Source of the DNA: Acanthornis magna
Taxonomy: Eukaryota; Chordata; Aves; Passeriformes; Acanthizidae
Length of the DNA stretch: 64,000 bases
Assembly (NCBI GenBank): GCA_036785705.1
Contig: JAWUZG010000177.1
Span: forward strand, 2,418,001-2,482,000
Reading direction: 5' to 3'
In this document: in pieces, positions 32,671 through 43,844 of the stretch
Layout of the letters: each line of letters starts with the position of its first letter
Position numbering within the stretch: the first letter of the stretch is position 1
Program-made: the position numbers and the translations under genes
The notes under the pieces: generated by a model
What the model was told of the DNA's origin: nothing
The model's database searches: none
What the model saw: only the letters and a program-made list of their open reading frames with translations

Positions 32671-35600
32671 CCAGGGAGTCGTCGTAGAAAGCCTTGAGCC
32701 CCCCGGGGGGCTGCGGGGCGCGGCTCCGCGGCAGCACCTCCCGACGGAAGTTGTCCCTCGTCCAGCCGTAGACCAGACTGTGCAGGAATCCCTGCAGGGA
32801 CACGCTCAGGGCCTGGGGGACACGGGGACAGAGGGTCAGCGCTCCCTGTCCCTTCAGGGACAGCCCGGGCAGGGTGGCGCAGGGACACGGGGCCTTTCCC
32901 CTTGGTGTGGCCAATGAAAGCACATCCAGCCCCAGGGAAGAGCCGAGGGTGACACCCCAACCCCAAAGCCGTGGCGAGAGCCAGGCTGGGCCCAGGGCTG
33001 TGTCCTCACCCTGCCCCGGCTGTCCCCAGGGGCTGTCACAGCTCCTGCGTGCCGTGGGGACAAACGTCCAGCCTGGAGCCGTGGCAAAGGGCTTTACTCA
33101 CTGTGGTCACGTAGAGGGCAAAGAGCGCGGCAGGGCTGATGCTGGCGAAGGAGAGGATGGTGAGGAGGAAGGCTGCGGGTGGGACACAAAGGACATTCCT
33201 CGGTGACACCCCGGTGTGACCCCGCAGGTCCCGGGGGCTTTGGGACCCCCCCCGCCTTGCCTGGCGTCCAGCAGAGCAGGAACACGAGCTGGAAGGACCG
33301 CGAGGCTCTGCTGACGCCGCAGCTGCTCCTGCCCCCGAAGCCTCCGTCCCTGTCCAGGCTCAGCAGCGGCACCGCCGCGGTGCCCCGGCACCGGAGCCGC
33401 ACCCGCCGGTACAGCAGCTGGGGGGAGAGGGGTTCGGGGGTCAGCGCGGCGCTGGGGACCCCCCGGGACCCCCCGAGCCCGGAGCTCACCGCGCAGCAGC
33501 CGAGCACCAGCAGCAGGTACAGCAGGAAGATGATTTTCTCCTCCAGCCCCTCGTTCTTCCCTCCGCCGGACTGGGAGGCAGCGGGAAATGAGCGGGGCCG
33601 GGGCCAGCGACCCCCGCGCTCCCGGAGCCCCCCAGCCCCCAGGAAGGGTGGGTGGGCAGCGAGGGAGAGGCAGCGCCCACCTGGGAGCAAAGGTCCTGGG
33701 CCGGGTGGATCAGGAGGAGGCAGCTGGAAGGACAGAGGCGCTGCTGACGGCCCCGAGCCCCGCGGTGTCCCGGGGCAGGGCCGGGCGGAGGGGCCGTACC
33801 TGGAGCAGTACAGGCTGAAGCTGTCGTTGGGGCCGGGGCTGTCCCAGGGCACCACGGGCGCGATGTCGGCGACGGCGGCGCCGCGGGCGAGCAGCTGCGC
33901 CAGGAGCGTCAGCGCCGGCACCAGCCTTGGGGAGGGACGGACGTGAGAGCCCCGGGAGAGCCATCCCGGCACGGCCATCCCGGCATCCCGGCACCTACCA
34001 GGCCAGGATGTAGGGAATTCCCTGCCAGGCGCTCTCCAGGCAGCGGCTCCGCTCCTGCGGGAGAAGCGCCCTGAGCCGAGGGTCCGCACCGCTCCGCCAG
34101 GACCGGGGGAGCCCCTCATTCCCGGGAAAAGGGCTGCTCTGGATCCCCCCGCTGCTCCCCGGTCCTGCCGGGACCGCGTGCGGCCAGGACGGCCCCGGGC
34201 TGTCCCGGGCGGGGCACGGACCTGCAGCGCTGCCGGGGGCCGCGCTCGCCCCCCCAGGACGGTGCGGTGCGACTCGAACGCGTAAACAGCGACCATGAGA
34301 AACGAGGCGGCGTAGAAGGTCTGGGAGAGGAGAGGGAGAGCAGACCCTGCTGCATCCAGAGCCCCCAGGGCACCTTCCACCTTCCCTCCGCACCCCGACA
34401 TCCTGCTGTCCCCCTGTCCCCTCCCCTCATCACGCCCTGCACCCCGACACCCTGCTGTCCCCTCCTTCTGCCCTGCACCCCGACACCCTGCTGTCCCCCT
34501 GTCCCCTCCTTTTGCCCTGCACCCCGACATCCTGCTGTCCCCCTGTCCCCTCCTTTTGCCCTGCACCCCGACACCCTGCTGTCCCCCTGTCCCCTCCTTT
34601 TGCCCTGCACCCCGACATCCTGCTGTCCCCCTGTCCCCTCCTTCTGCCCTGCACCCCGACACCCTGCTGTCCCCCTGTCCCCTCCCTCCCCGTGCTCCAC
34701 ACCCCGACACCCGCCGGCCCCCAGCACAACAGTCGCGGTGCCCACCCGGCGGAGGGGACCCCAGGACAGTGTCCCAGGACACTCCGGCCGCAGACAGGTC
34801 CCAGCTGCTCCCCGCAGTGTCCCCTCACCGTGGTCAGCATCCGCCCGTAGGGACAGGCGGCGTAGGCAGGCACGGAGAGCGGCGCGGGCAGCAGCGGGAT
34901 GGTTCCCGTGCCCAGCAGCGCGATGGCCGCAAGGAAATCTGCCAGGGCCAGCAGGAACAGGGGGCGCAGCTGGGGACAGAGGGCACCGCGTTAGCTCTGC
35001 CCCCGGCAGCGGCCGCGACCCCCAGGAGCTCCCACGGCCCTTCCTAGGCCGGGCCCGGCTGCTCCCGGGGGCCGGAGCGAGTGTCGGGTGTGGGGCACCC
35101 TGCACCTCCTGCCCCCGCCCCGGGGCTTTAAACCCAGCGTCGGCCCGGCTTTGCCTCGGGCTTAGCTGGGGACAGACCCAGCCCTGTGTCCCTGGGAGCC
35201 GGTGACACTCACCTGGATACGGCAGCATTGCAGGAGCCAGTGACACTCACCTGGTGTGGCATCACTGCCTGCCAAGAGCCGGTGACAGTCACCTGGATGT
35301 GGCAGCACTGACACTGCCAGAAGTTGGTGGCCCTCACCTGGATGTGGCAGCAGCGCCGGTGGCACTCACCTGGATGTGGCAGCAGCGCCCCTGCCAGGAG
35401 GCGACAGCGAGGACGGATCCGCTGCCCAGGAGGCTGGAAGGGACGGGGCCGGTGGTGAATGTCCCGGCAGAGCCGCTGCCACCCCCAGGGGCCAGCCCCG
35501 GGCTGGGGACCGGGGACAGGACCCACCTGAGCAGCGCGGCCGGGAGGGTGACGCCCGTCAGCACCAGGACCTGCGGGAGGCACGGAGGGAGCGCGGGCTC

Positions 35601-36573
35601 GGCAGCTCCGGAGCGGGGCCACCCCGAGCCCCGGCCCCCCGGCACCGGGGAATGGGACCCTCGGCACGGGGGATGTGGGACCCTCGGCACGGGGGATGGG
35701 ACCCTCGGCACGGGGGATGTGGGACCCTCGGCACGGGGGATGGGACCCTCGGCACGGGGGATGTGGGACCCTCGGCACCGGGGGATGGGACCCTCGGCAC
35801 GGGGGATGTGGGACCCTCGGCACCGGGGGATGGGACCCTCGGCACGGGGGATGTAGAGTCCCATCCCACGGGGGATGTGAAGTCCCATCCCACGGGGGAT
35901 GTGGGACCCTCGGCACGGCCGGACTCGCCCCCTCGGCCATCCCTGCCCGAAGCCGTGCCCGGGAGCCCCGGCAGAGGCGTTTCCCGACGCTGGTGGGGGA
36001 ATGGAGGGGCCACGGCGGTGCCGGCACGTGGGGGGTTCGCTGCTTCTTCCAGCCGGGTTTTCGTGCTGGGATCTCCTCCTGGGCACCGCGCTTTGCCTCG
36101 CCCGGGGCTGGGCAGCGCCGAGAAGCCGCGCTGGGAGCGGCTCCCGACGGCGCCGCTGGAGCCGCCGCCGAGGAAGCGCAGCGGCCGCCGGAGCCGGGGG
36201 ATCCCGGGCCCGGGAGTCAGCCGGGAACAGCGGGGCAGGAGCCCGGGAGTCAGCCGGGAACAGCGGGGCAGGAGCCCGGGAGTCAGCCGGGAACAGCGGG
36301 GCAGGAGCCCGGGAGTCAGCCGGGAACAGCGGGGCAGCAGCCCGGGAAGCGCCGCTCCGCCCCAGCCAAAGCCCTGCCCGGATGTCGCCCCTTCGCTCGT
36401 GGCCGCGGCCGCCTCGGGCTGCCCCAAACCCCGCGCGGGGGGAGCCCCTGGGGCAGGATTTGCCGGAATGGGAATGCAGCGCTCAGCTGAGGCTCTCCCG
36501 GCTCTCCAGAGGGTTCCCGCACCTTTACCTGCACATCCGAGAGAGCCGCGGGCTGCTGCTGTGCCTTGGCCAT
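32657..36573 (-). CDS. Seven-transmembrane protein, TMEM116-family-like (12 exons, 360 aa)
   Basis: A probable membrane receptor-like protein whose ligand and function are unknown. Minus-strand exons in order: 36573-36529, 35570-35527, 35433-35370, 34969-34829, 34320-34222, 34054-33999, 33925-33800, 33723-33681, 33570-33490, 33417-33261, 33172-33102, 32812-32657; the sum is 1,083 bases with consistent phase. Seven hydrophobic segments can be read: VLVLTGVTLPAALL, RPLFLLALADFLAAIALLG, FYAASFLMVAVYAF, IPYILAWLVPALTLLAQLL, IIFLLYLLLVLGCCALLY, FQLVFLLCWTPAFLLTILS and ALFALYVTTALSVSLQGFL. The tail HSLVYGWTRDNF, the CWTP-type sixth segment and the ALYV...QG...YGW seventh segment recall TMEM116, as does RPLFLLALADFL in segment two. 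That likeness is from memory, so the family is moderate confidence and orthology is not claimed. Intron 10 appears to be GC-AG (CAG|GCAAGG), and the exon 5 donor is weak (GTCCGT). Confidence 0.7.
34387..34700. repeat. 44-bp minisatellite, 7TM gene intron 4
   Basis: About seven units of 'ctgcaccccgacaccctgct' plus 'gtccccctgtcccctccttt'. Confidence 0.95.
35205..35400 (-). repeat. Tandem copies of the 7TM gene's exon 3 splice donor
   Basis: On the minus strand, 'gctgctgccacatccaggtg' forms the exon 3/intron 3 boundary. Related copies follow downstream in intron 3 with the same CCACATCCAG|GTGA core, near 35,340 and 35,290, with more diverged ones near 35,250 and 35,215. Each keeps a GTGA donor-like junction. 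Confidence 0.8.
35645..35910. repeat. ~22-bp minisatellite, 7TM gene intron 1
   Basis: Units of 'gggaccctcggcacggggga' alternating with 'tg' or 'tgt' linkers, about 11 copies. Confidence 0.95.
36206..36350. repeat. 33-bp minisatellite, 7TM gene intron 1
   Basis: Four clean units of 'gagcccgggagtcagccggg'+'aacagcggggcag'. Confidence 0.95.
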
Positions 36574-36889
36574 GGCCGGCGCTGCGAGCGCGGAGCCTTC
36601 CCGGCTCTTCCCGGCCGCAGCCCGGGATGGATGGATCGGAGCTGGAGCAGCTCCCGCCGCTGCCCGGGATGGCTCCACGCCCTCTGCGGGACACGGACAC
36701 GGCCCAGCCGGAGGAACCTGCCCGGCCGGGGCAGCAGGAGCTTCCCAGAGGAGCAGCCGGCTCCGTGCCAGCCCCGGGAGCGGGGAGGGATCAGCCCCCG
36801 GCGCGGGAGAGCCCAAATGAGCGCTTGGATGCCACTGGGCACACTGGGAATGAGAGAATGCGCCAGGAGAGCAGCCGGGAGCTCCTTGT

Positions 36890-37345
36890 CCTGCTGGAGA
36901 GCCCAGAGGAGGCCCCGGAGCTGCTGCAGGGCTGGAGCCCCTCTGGAGCCAGGCTGGGAGAGCTGGGAATGTTCCCCTGGAGAAGGGAAGGACCCAGGGA
37001 GAGCTGCGAGCCCCTGGCAGGGCCTGAAGGGCTCCAGGAGAGCTGCAGAGGGACTGGGGACAAGGGCTGCAGGGACAGCACCCAGGGAATGGCTTGGCAG
37101 TGCCAGAGGGCAGGGCCAGATGGGATCTTGGGAATTGGGAATTGCTGCCGGGGAGGGTGGGGAGGGGCTGGGCTGGAATTGCCAGAGCAGCTGTGGCTGC
37201 CCCTGGATCCCTGCAGTGTCCCAGGCCAGGCTGGACAGGGCTTGGAGCAGCCTGGGACAGTGGCAGGTGTCCCTGCCGTGGCAGGGGTGGCACTGGGTGG
37301 GCTCTGAAGCCCTTCCCACCCAACCCATCCTGGGATTCCTGTGCC
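36890..37345 (+). mobile_element. CR1 (young subfamily) just upstream of the 7TM gene
   Basis: Sense copy from 'gctggagagcccagaggagg' through 'ggagccaggctgggagagct' to 'cccacccaacccatcctggg'. It lies 320 bases upstream of the 7TM start codon on the opposite strand. Confidence 0.85.
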
Positions 37346-37794
37346 ATTCTCCTCTGCATCCACTCACCTGCCAAACCACCACTGAAGGTGCAGGAATGAA
37401 GCATTCCTGTTCTCACACTCGCAGGAACCTCACGAAATGAAGGGATTCAGTAATTCCGTGATAATTTTAAACCCAAGGATGTTCCAATATCCAGCAAAAG
37501 TCCCCAGGCAATGCCCTGCCAGTCCCCAAGAGCCACAAGAGTCCCCTCAAACAGGAATTTTACCTTTATTTCAGGATATTGGCTGAAGGGAGAGGGAGGG
37601 AGGGATGTGGGGAAGATCTGAGGGAAGGAGGGAGGAGGAGGGAGAGGGGCTGCAGGGGAGCAGGGGAAGGAATGGCACCGGGAGCTGCAGGACAGTGACA
37701 CTCGACAGGCACTCCTGGAGATGCTCCCCCCCAGCTGCTTCCTCATCTTCCTCTGTCCGGAGCAGGCCGAAGGCACAGGGCATGGATCCGTGTC

Positions 37795-38150
37795 CTCCCA
37801 GCTGGATCCTGCCCCGTTCCTCCAATCCCAGCTGGATCCCTCCTCGTTCCTCCCATCCCAGCTGGATCCTGCCCTGTTCCTCCAGTCCCAGATGGATCCT
37901 GCTCTGTTCCTCCCATCCCAGGTGGATCCTGCTCTGTTCCTCCCATCCCAGCTGGATCCTGCCCTGTTCCTCCCATCCCAGGTGGATCCCTCCTCGTTCC
38001 TCCCATCCCATCTGGATCCCTCCTCGTTCCTCCAGTCCCAGCTGGATCCCTCCTCGTTCCTCCAGTCCCAGCTGGATCCCTCCTCGTTCCTCCAGTCCCA
38101 GCTGGATCCTGCCCCGTTCCTCCAATCCCAGCTGGATCCCGCAGTATTCC
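37795..38150. repeat. 30-bp minisatellite between the 7TM gene and GCC1
   Basis: Twelve units of 'ccagctggatcctgccctgt'+'tcctcccatc'. It may fall in the GCC1 3' UTR if the minus-strand AATAAA at 37,565-37,570 is the GCC1 poly(A) signal. Confidence 0.95.
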
Positions 38151-38159
38151 CTGCTCCAA

Positions 38160-39078
38160 ACTGTGACCCCACGCTGTCCCCCTGCTCCAGGGCTGCAGCT
38201 GTGCCAGCAAAACATCCCAGGGCATTTCGGGGTGCCCTGGCTTCCTTCTTGCACCAATTCCCAAGAAATCAGGGAAGAGCCTCAAGGCTCCCGAGCCCTG
38301 GCCAGGCTGTCACTGTCACCAGGCTCACTGCCTGGAGCTGTCACCTCCCGTCCCTCACTGCTGCTGCCATCCCAGCAGGAGCTGCCCCTTCCTTCCCAAA
38401 TCAGCACCGCAGAACAGCCAAACTTCCCTGGAACCCCCCAAAACCAGGAGCAGGGCACTCATTTCAGCCTTTCTTCTGCTTCCTGCTCCCAGCCAGGGTC
38501 AGGCAGCTCAGATTCCCACTCGGCAGTGCCTCGGGACATCCTTTACCCTTCCTGCAGTCCCTGATAACGCCGGAGAGGATCCCTGAGCCCCCGGATGAGC
38601 CTGGAGCTGCATCCACTGGTTAAATGTGGCTCTGGAAAAGAACCCGAGGAGAAAATGCCCGAGATTTCCTGCACTGAGCCACATCTCCCTGAGCCTTCCA
38701 TGGCCTGGTGCTATTTTAGCTCCACCTAAAGTGCTTCCACTTTCCCTTTCATCTCCTGAGTAACCAGCCTGGCTGGAGTTGGAGGATCCAAGTGAATTCC
38801 ACTCGATCCCACGCCTGACAGGTAGGGATTATTTTTAAATCACCTTTAAAAAAGCTCAGCATCTTCAATTCCACGGTTTTCAGATCAAGTCCCAACTCTG
38901 AGCAAATTCTCACCGCAGAGGCTTTGTGGCTGGAAAAGTTGGCACAATCCCACTGCAAATTAGTGCTGAAAACAGCAATTGGAGCCCAAATCCTGGAGAG
39001 CTCCGGGCGTGGCTGGGACGAGGTTTTGGTCAGGCCCCGGGAACGAGTCCCTCTGGAAAAGGGAATAAAATCCACCCC
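38160..39078. other. Unique sequence downstream of GCC1; probable 3' UTR
   Basis: No exon was seen. The interval lies between the GCC1 stop codon and the 30-bp array. The first canonical minus-strand AATAAA noticed is at 37,565-37,570, so much of this may be GCC1 3' UTR. Confidence 0.4.
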
Positions 39079-42074
39079 TCATCTCTTGCCGTGGGGCCAC
39101 CAGGAGCCATAGGCCGAGCTTTTGGCGATGCTGAGCTTCTCCTCAGGGCTGAAGTGCAGGATGGCCAGGATGGCCGTGAGCGTCTGCTGCCGGCCCCGCG
39201 CGTCCGGCAGCGTCAGGAACCGGTACACCACGTTCTTCAGGTACTCCAGGTTGGCTCCCTCCCTGCTCTTATCCCGGCAGCTCTTCTGGATCTCGCCCTG
39301 GAGCGCCGCCACCTCCTCGCGGTGCTTGTCCTCCTCGGCCAGGAGCCTGCCCTGCAGCTGGTGCAGCTGCACCTCCAGCTGGTGCTTGTGCTTCCTCAGC
39401 GCCGCGATCTCCACCTCCTTGCGCGCCAGCTGCTCGGCGTACAGGAAGAAGGTGGGCTCGGAGCCCGAGCCCAGCTGCAGCGCCTGCGGGAGGATCTCGG
39501 AGGAATCCTGACTGGGAGTGTCCCCGGGGGCGCCGTCCCGGCAGCCCTTGGGGCCGTGGGGCAGCGTGAGGGCGCGCAGCTGCTCCAGCTCCCGGTCCTT
39601 CTCGGCCAGCACGGCCAGCGCGCGGTCCCGCTGCTTGTGCATCTCCTCCTCCAGGCGCAGCGCCCGCTCCCGGAACTCCAGCTGGCAGCGCTCCAGCTCC
39701 TGCCGGTGGATCTGCTGCAGCTGGGACAGCTCCTGCTTTTTGGCCTCCAGCTCCTGCCGGTGCTGCCTCTCCATGTCGTCCGAGGCCAGCTGGAGCAGCA
39801 CGTGCTTGTCCTGGAGCTCCGACAGCTGCTCCCGCGCCTCCTCCAGCTCCTTGGCCAGGCCCACATCCTTGGTGGCCTTGCTCTTGAGCACCTGCTGCGC
39901 CCTCACCTTGTAGCGCTCGAACTCCTCCTTGAGCTGCCGCAGCTCCTGCTGGCAGTGCCCGCCCGGGGCCTTGTCCCCGTTCCCGTCCCCAGAGCCCGGG
40001 GGTGGCTCTGGCTCCCGCGGCTCCTCCGCCTCCGGCCCCGCCGGGCCCTTCCCGGCCGCCACCTGCAGGAGCTTGCGCAGCTTCTCCATCTTCTCCTTGA
40101 GCGCAGTCACGTCCAGGGTGGCCTCTTCCACGGGGGCCTCGCCCAGGGGGCGGCTGGAGGCGGCGATGGCCAAGGTCTTGTTCTCCAGGTCCAACTGCAC
40201 GATGCGGTCCTTGAGCTTCTGGATGGTGGCCTGGTCCCTCTGCTTGGCCTTCTCGTAGGTGCCCAGCAGCTCGGACACCTGTGCCACCTGCGCCTCCAGC
40301 TCGGCCACGCGCTGCTCCTCCCGCTGTGAGCGCTGCCGGAGCTGCTCCTCAGCCTGCGCCGTCTGTGGAGTGACACCGCAGGGTTAGGGCAGCACGGGGA
40401 CACCGGGGACACAAAGCGACACATGAGGACACATGGGGACACACAGCATCCCTGCACTGCTCCAAACCAACAAGAGGTCTTCCCCACCTCGAGAATCCTG
40501 CCGGAGACACCTCCCTGTCCTGGCTTATTGGGGATTTGTGCGTTTGGCTCATCGAATGGTTTGGGTGGGAAGGGACCTCAGAGCCCACTCAGTACCACCC
40601 CTGCCACGGCAGGGACACCTGCCACTGTCCCAGGCTGCTCCAAGCCCTGTCCAGCCTGGCCTGGGACACTGCCAAGGATTCAGGGGCAGCCACAGCTGCT
40701 CTGGGCACCTGTGCCATTTATTTCAAACCTCCTGGAATCTGAGGAACTGGGAAGGGGAATTCATCCTACTCCAGCCCCACTCCTTGGAAACAGTCTGTTG
40801 TTCCCAAGGATTGCCATCCCACCAATCCACGCCAGGATGCTTTGGACTCTGAGGGACCGAGGGAGGGAATTTGTCTCCTCCAGCCCCAAACCCTTCTCCA
40901 GGCCCTGGATATATCCCACAGCGAGCTGCTCCTCCAGGACTGCCATCCCATCAATCCAAGCCAGAATGCTTTGTGCTCTAAAGAACTGGGAGATGGAATT
41001 GGCTCCTCCCGCCCCAAACCCTGCCCCAATCCCTGCACCCCCCCATTCCCAGCCAGGAATCACCTTCTTCATCTCCTGCACCAGCTGCAGCTGGAAGTGG
41101 TTCTTGAGGCCGGCCATCTCCTCCTGCAGCTCCTGGATCCGCGGGTCCGGCTTCCCGTTCTCCTCCCGCACCCCCTGCAGCTCCCGCCGCAGCTCCTCCA
41201 GCTCCTGGCTCAGCTGCCGGACGTGCTGCTCGTAGCCCTGGGCGCGCTCGGCCGCGCCGGCGCTGCCGGCCAGCGCTTCCCGGGATTCCTGCAGCTCCCG
41301 CTCGGCGTCGCGGCGCGACTCCCGCTCGGAGCGCAGCAGCTCCTGCAGCTCCCGCAGCATCAGCCCGTGGTCGCCCTGCTCGCGCTCCCGCTCGTGCTGC
41401 TGCGTGATCAGCCGGGCCCGGGTCTCGGCCAGCTGCTCCTGCAGCCGCCGCAGCTCCGTGTCCTGCCGCTCGGCCTCATCCCGCGCCCGCCCCGCCGCCT
41501 CCTCCAGCTCCTGCTTCATCTGCCGGCGCTCCGCCTGGTACGAGGCCTCCATGCGGGACTTCTCCTGCGTGACGGTGGCCAGGGCGCCGGTCAGCGTGGC
41601 CAGCTGGGCCTTCAGCTGCAGCAGCCGCCGCTCGGACTCGCTGCCGGCACAGAGATCCCCGCTCTCGGAGCCGCTCGGATCCTCTGCTTTCTGGGACGGG
41701 GGAGCCGCGGGTTTGTCCTCCTCAGCTGCCACATCCCCCTTGGCACTGGTCACGCTGGTCACACTGGTCAGGCTGGCCGCAGTGTCCGCGCTGGCGGACG
41801 TCCCCACGCTGTCCTCGCTGTGCTCCGAGCTCCGGTCATCCGGGGAGTCACCAGCCCCGGGTGGTGGCACTGCGAGGTCCCCCTCGTGGGACACGGAGAG
41901 CACCTTCAGGCTGGCTTCCAGCGCTTCCTTCTCCTTCAGGAGGCTCTTGTAGGCGCGGACGACATCCTTGAGCCGCGCCTGGAAGCGCAGCAGCTGCTGC
42001 TTCTGCGTCTCGATGGTCTCCAGCAGCTCCTTCCTGCTGGGGCCGCCCCCGAAGTTCATCCCGAACTTCTCCAT
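39079..42074 (-). CDS. GCC1: GRIP and coiled-coil domain-containing protein 1 (2 coding exons, 764 aa)
   Basis: GCC1 is a peripheral trans-Golgi protein that binds ARL1 through a C-terminal GRIP domain and tethers vesicles (family knowledge). Coding exons are 42074-41064 (1,011 bases) and 40362-39079 (1,284 bases). The junction reads QEMKK|TAQAEEQL, as expected for GCC1. The N-terminus MEKFGMNFGGGPSRKELLE and the run LKDVVRAYKSLLKEKEALEA match the vertebrate protein closely. Long Glu/Leu/Gln-rich coiled coils fill about residues 150-690. The GRIP domain (about 704-754) contains NLEYLKNVVYRFL, with the conserved tyrosine near 711, and the protein ends SWWPHGKR. Human GCC1 is 775 aa. A leader acceptor sits at 42,085 and a probable non-coding first exon ends at 42,516 (GCG|GTGAGG), in a CpG island. 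Confidence 0.97.
40545..40740 (-). mobile_element. CR1 3' end (antisense), GCC1 intron
   Basis: Antisense tail 'tggtttgggtgggaagggac' and 'cacggcagggacacctgcca'. Confidence 0.8.
40738..41045. repeat. Long imperfect tandem duplication (~110-130 bp), GCC1 intron
   Basis: About two and a half diverged units. Each has a 'ggaatt' block, a 'cctccagccccaaaccct' type block, and 'gccatcccaccaatccacgc' or 'gccatcccatcaatccaagc'. Confidence 0.7.
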
Positions 42075-42603
42075 GGCGGGGGGTCTGGGGGGAAAGCAGG
42101 ACAAGGACGAAAGGCACTTTTAGGATGGGCAGGAACGTCATCCTGGACCCACCAGGAAAACAAACGAGCAGGAACAACACCATGAGCCCCGCTCCCCATC
42201 CTGAACCTCCAGAACACCCCTGACCCCCCCACCACCAGGACCCCCTGCGCCCTCCAACGTCACCTCCTCAGGACCACCCCGACCCTCACCCTGACCCCCA
42301 CCCTGACCCCTCCAGGACCGTCCCGGACACCATCCTGACCCCGAGGGCCACCCCGACTCCCCCGGACACCACCCGGACCCCCCACCGCCACCCCCTCAGG
42401 ACCATCCTGACCCGCACCCCGACGCCTCCGGGCCCCCCAGGCCCCGCATCCTGACCCCCGGGACCCCCGGGACCCCCGGGACCCCCGGGACCCCCCGGCC
42501 CCCGGTCCCCCTCACCGCCGGCCGGTTCCGCCGCGCCGCCACTTCCGCCGGAAGCCGCCGTGGGGGCGGGGCAAGGGAGCGGTCATGGCGGGGGCGGGGG
42601 ACA

Positions 42604-42613
42604 CACCATATAA
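42604..42613. promoter_or_regulatory. CArG box (SRF site) in the GCC1 promoter
   Basis: CCATATAAGG fits the SRF consensus CC(A/T)6GG exactly. It lies about 90 bases upstream of the donor of the probable GCC1 non-coding exon. Between them is a palindromic ETS-like element, ACTTCCGCCGGAAG, near 42,541. Confidence 0.55.
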
Positions 42614-42619
42614 GGTAAT

Positions 42620-43840
42620 GTGTGGGCGGGGCTAAGCGGCGGGGCGGGGCCGCACGCGGATGCCGCTCGCGGTGTGGGCGTGGCCTTTGCCCTCGAGGGG
42701 CGTGGCCTGAACGTTCAACGTGACCGTTACGTGGGCGTGGCCTGAGGCGTTGGGGCGGGGTCTGATTGTGCGGGGGCGTGGCCTGAGCGCGCGGGACAGG
42801 CGTGTCCTCGGGGGCGGGGCCATCGACATGGGGCGTGGCCAAGGGGCGGGGGCGTGGCCTGCGGCATGGCTCAGCCCTGCAGTGAAGCTCGGCTGTCCCC
42901 TGTCGCTCCGTGTGTCCCCTCGAGTGCCCGTGTCCCCCCGTGTCCCCTCGTGTCCTCCGTGTCCGCTTGCGTTCTCCTTGTGCTCTGCCATGTGCTCCCC
43001 GTGTCCCGTCCCGCGTCGCACGTGTCCTCGTGTCCCCCCCATCTCCCCGTGTCTCCCCAATCTCCACGTGTCCCCTCCGTATCCCCCCGTGTCCCCCCGT
43101 GTCTCCCTGTGTCCCCCTGTGGCGTCTCGTGTCCCTCTGTGCGTCTCCGTTTGTCCCCCATTGCCTTGTGTCCCCTGTGTCCCCCCGTGTTCCCCTGAGG
43201 GGGGTCTCAATGCCACCCTGGAGAGGGGTCATTTGCTCCTCGGGGATCTGTCTGTGGGGACAGAGCCCCCCGGGCAGGGAGGTGACACCGAGCAGTGTCA
43301 CAGCCCGGGGACAGGGGAGCGGGCCGAGCAGAGTGTCGTGTCCCCTCCCGTGCTGCGCTCTGGGCGGTCATTGTCGCCCCCCGGCCCCTGCAGCCCCCCT
43401 CCAAAGGGGTATTCCCTCTGGGAAGGGCCTGGAAGAGCACCCCAGTGCTCCAAACCCTGCGGATAACGATGGGGAGGAGCTGCAGAGCCCTCAGGGCTGT
43501 CCGAGCCAGCCCTGGCAGTGCCACCTCAGCCGGGCCCTGTCCCCGCTGTCCCCTGCGGGAGGGGGCCGGGGCTGCTCCCGGTGTGACCAGAATCCTCCGG
43601 AACCGCCAGGATAAATAAACCCTCCCACGGTGCCCTTTTAGTTTCACTGTCAGCGAGTCCAGCACCGCTTTGTCCTTGGCCCGGGGTTGTGGCCAACAAA
43701 ATTCCATCCTCCGCAGAGACACCAGGACAAAACTTTGTCACCTCTTCGAACATTTGGAGCCAACAAAAAAATGAATGTTCGTTGGTTCTAAATTACATAA
43801 ATCTCTTTCATTAATTAGCATTCTGTCCTTTACTGCTTGT
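42620..43840. other. CpG-rich and GTGTCCCC-rich intergenic DNA
   Basis: Repeated GGCGTGGCC motifs run to about 42,870, then CGTGTCCCC-type low-complexity to about 43,190, then unique sequence. No ARF5 or FSCN3 exon was found here, although both lie between GCC1 and PAX4 in human. Confidence 0.5.
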
Positions 43841-43844
43841 TGAT

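Noticed and set aside
35209..36700. Long minus-strand open frames with PRVPHPPCRGSH-type repeats as an alternative coding region
   Set aside because: They are translations of the 22-bp intron 1 minisatellite of the 7TM gene; the short exons 2 and 3 with correct phases lie beside them.
39122..40329. Plus-strand open frames opposite GCC1, including one of about 467 codons rich in Leu and Gln
   Set aside because: They are antisense shadows of a GC-rich coiled-coil exon; the minus frame matches GCC1 along its whole length.
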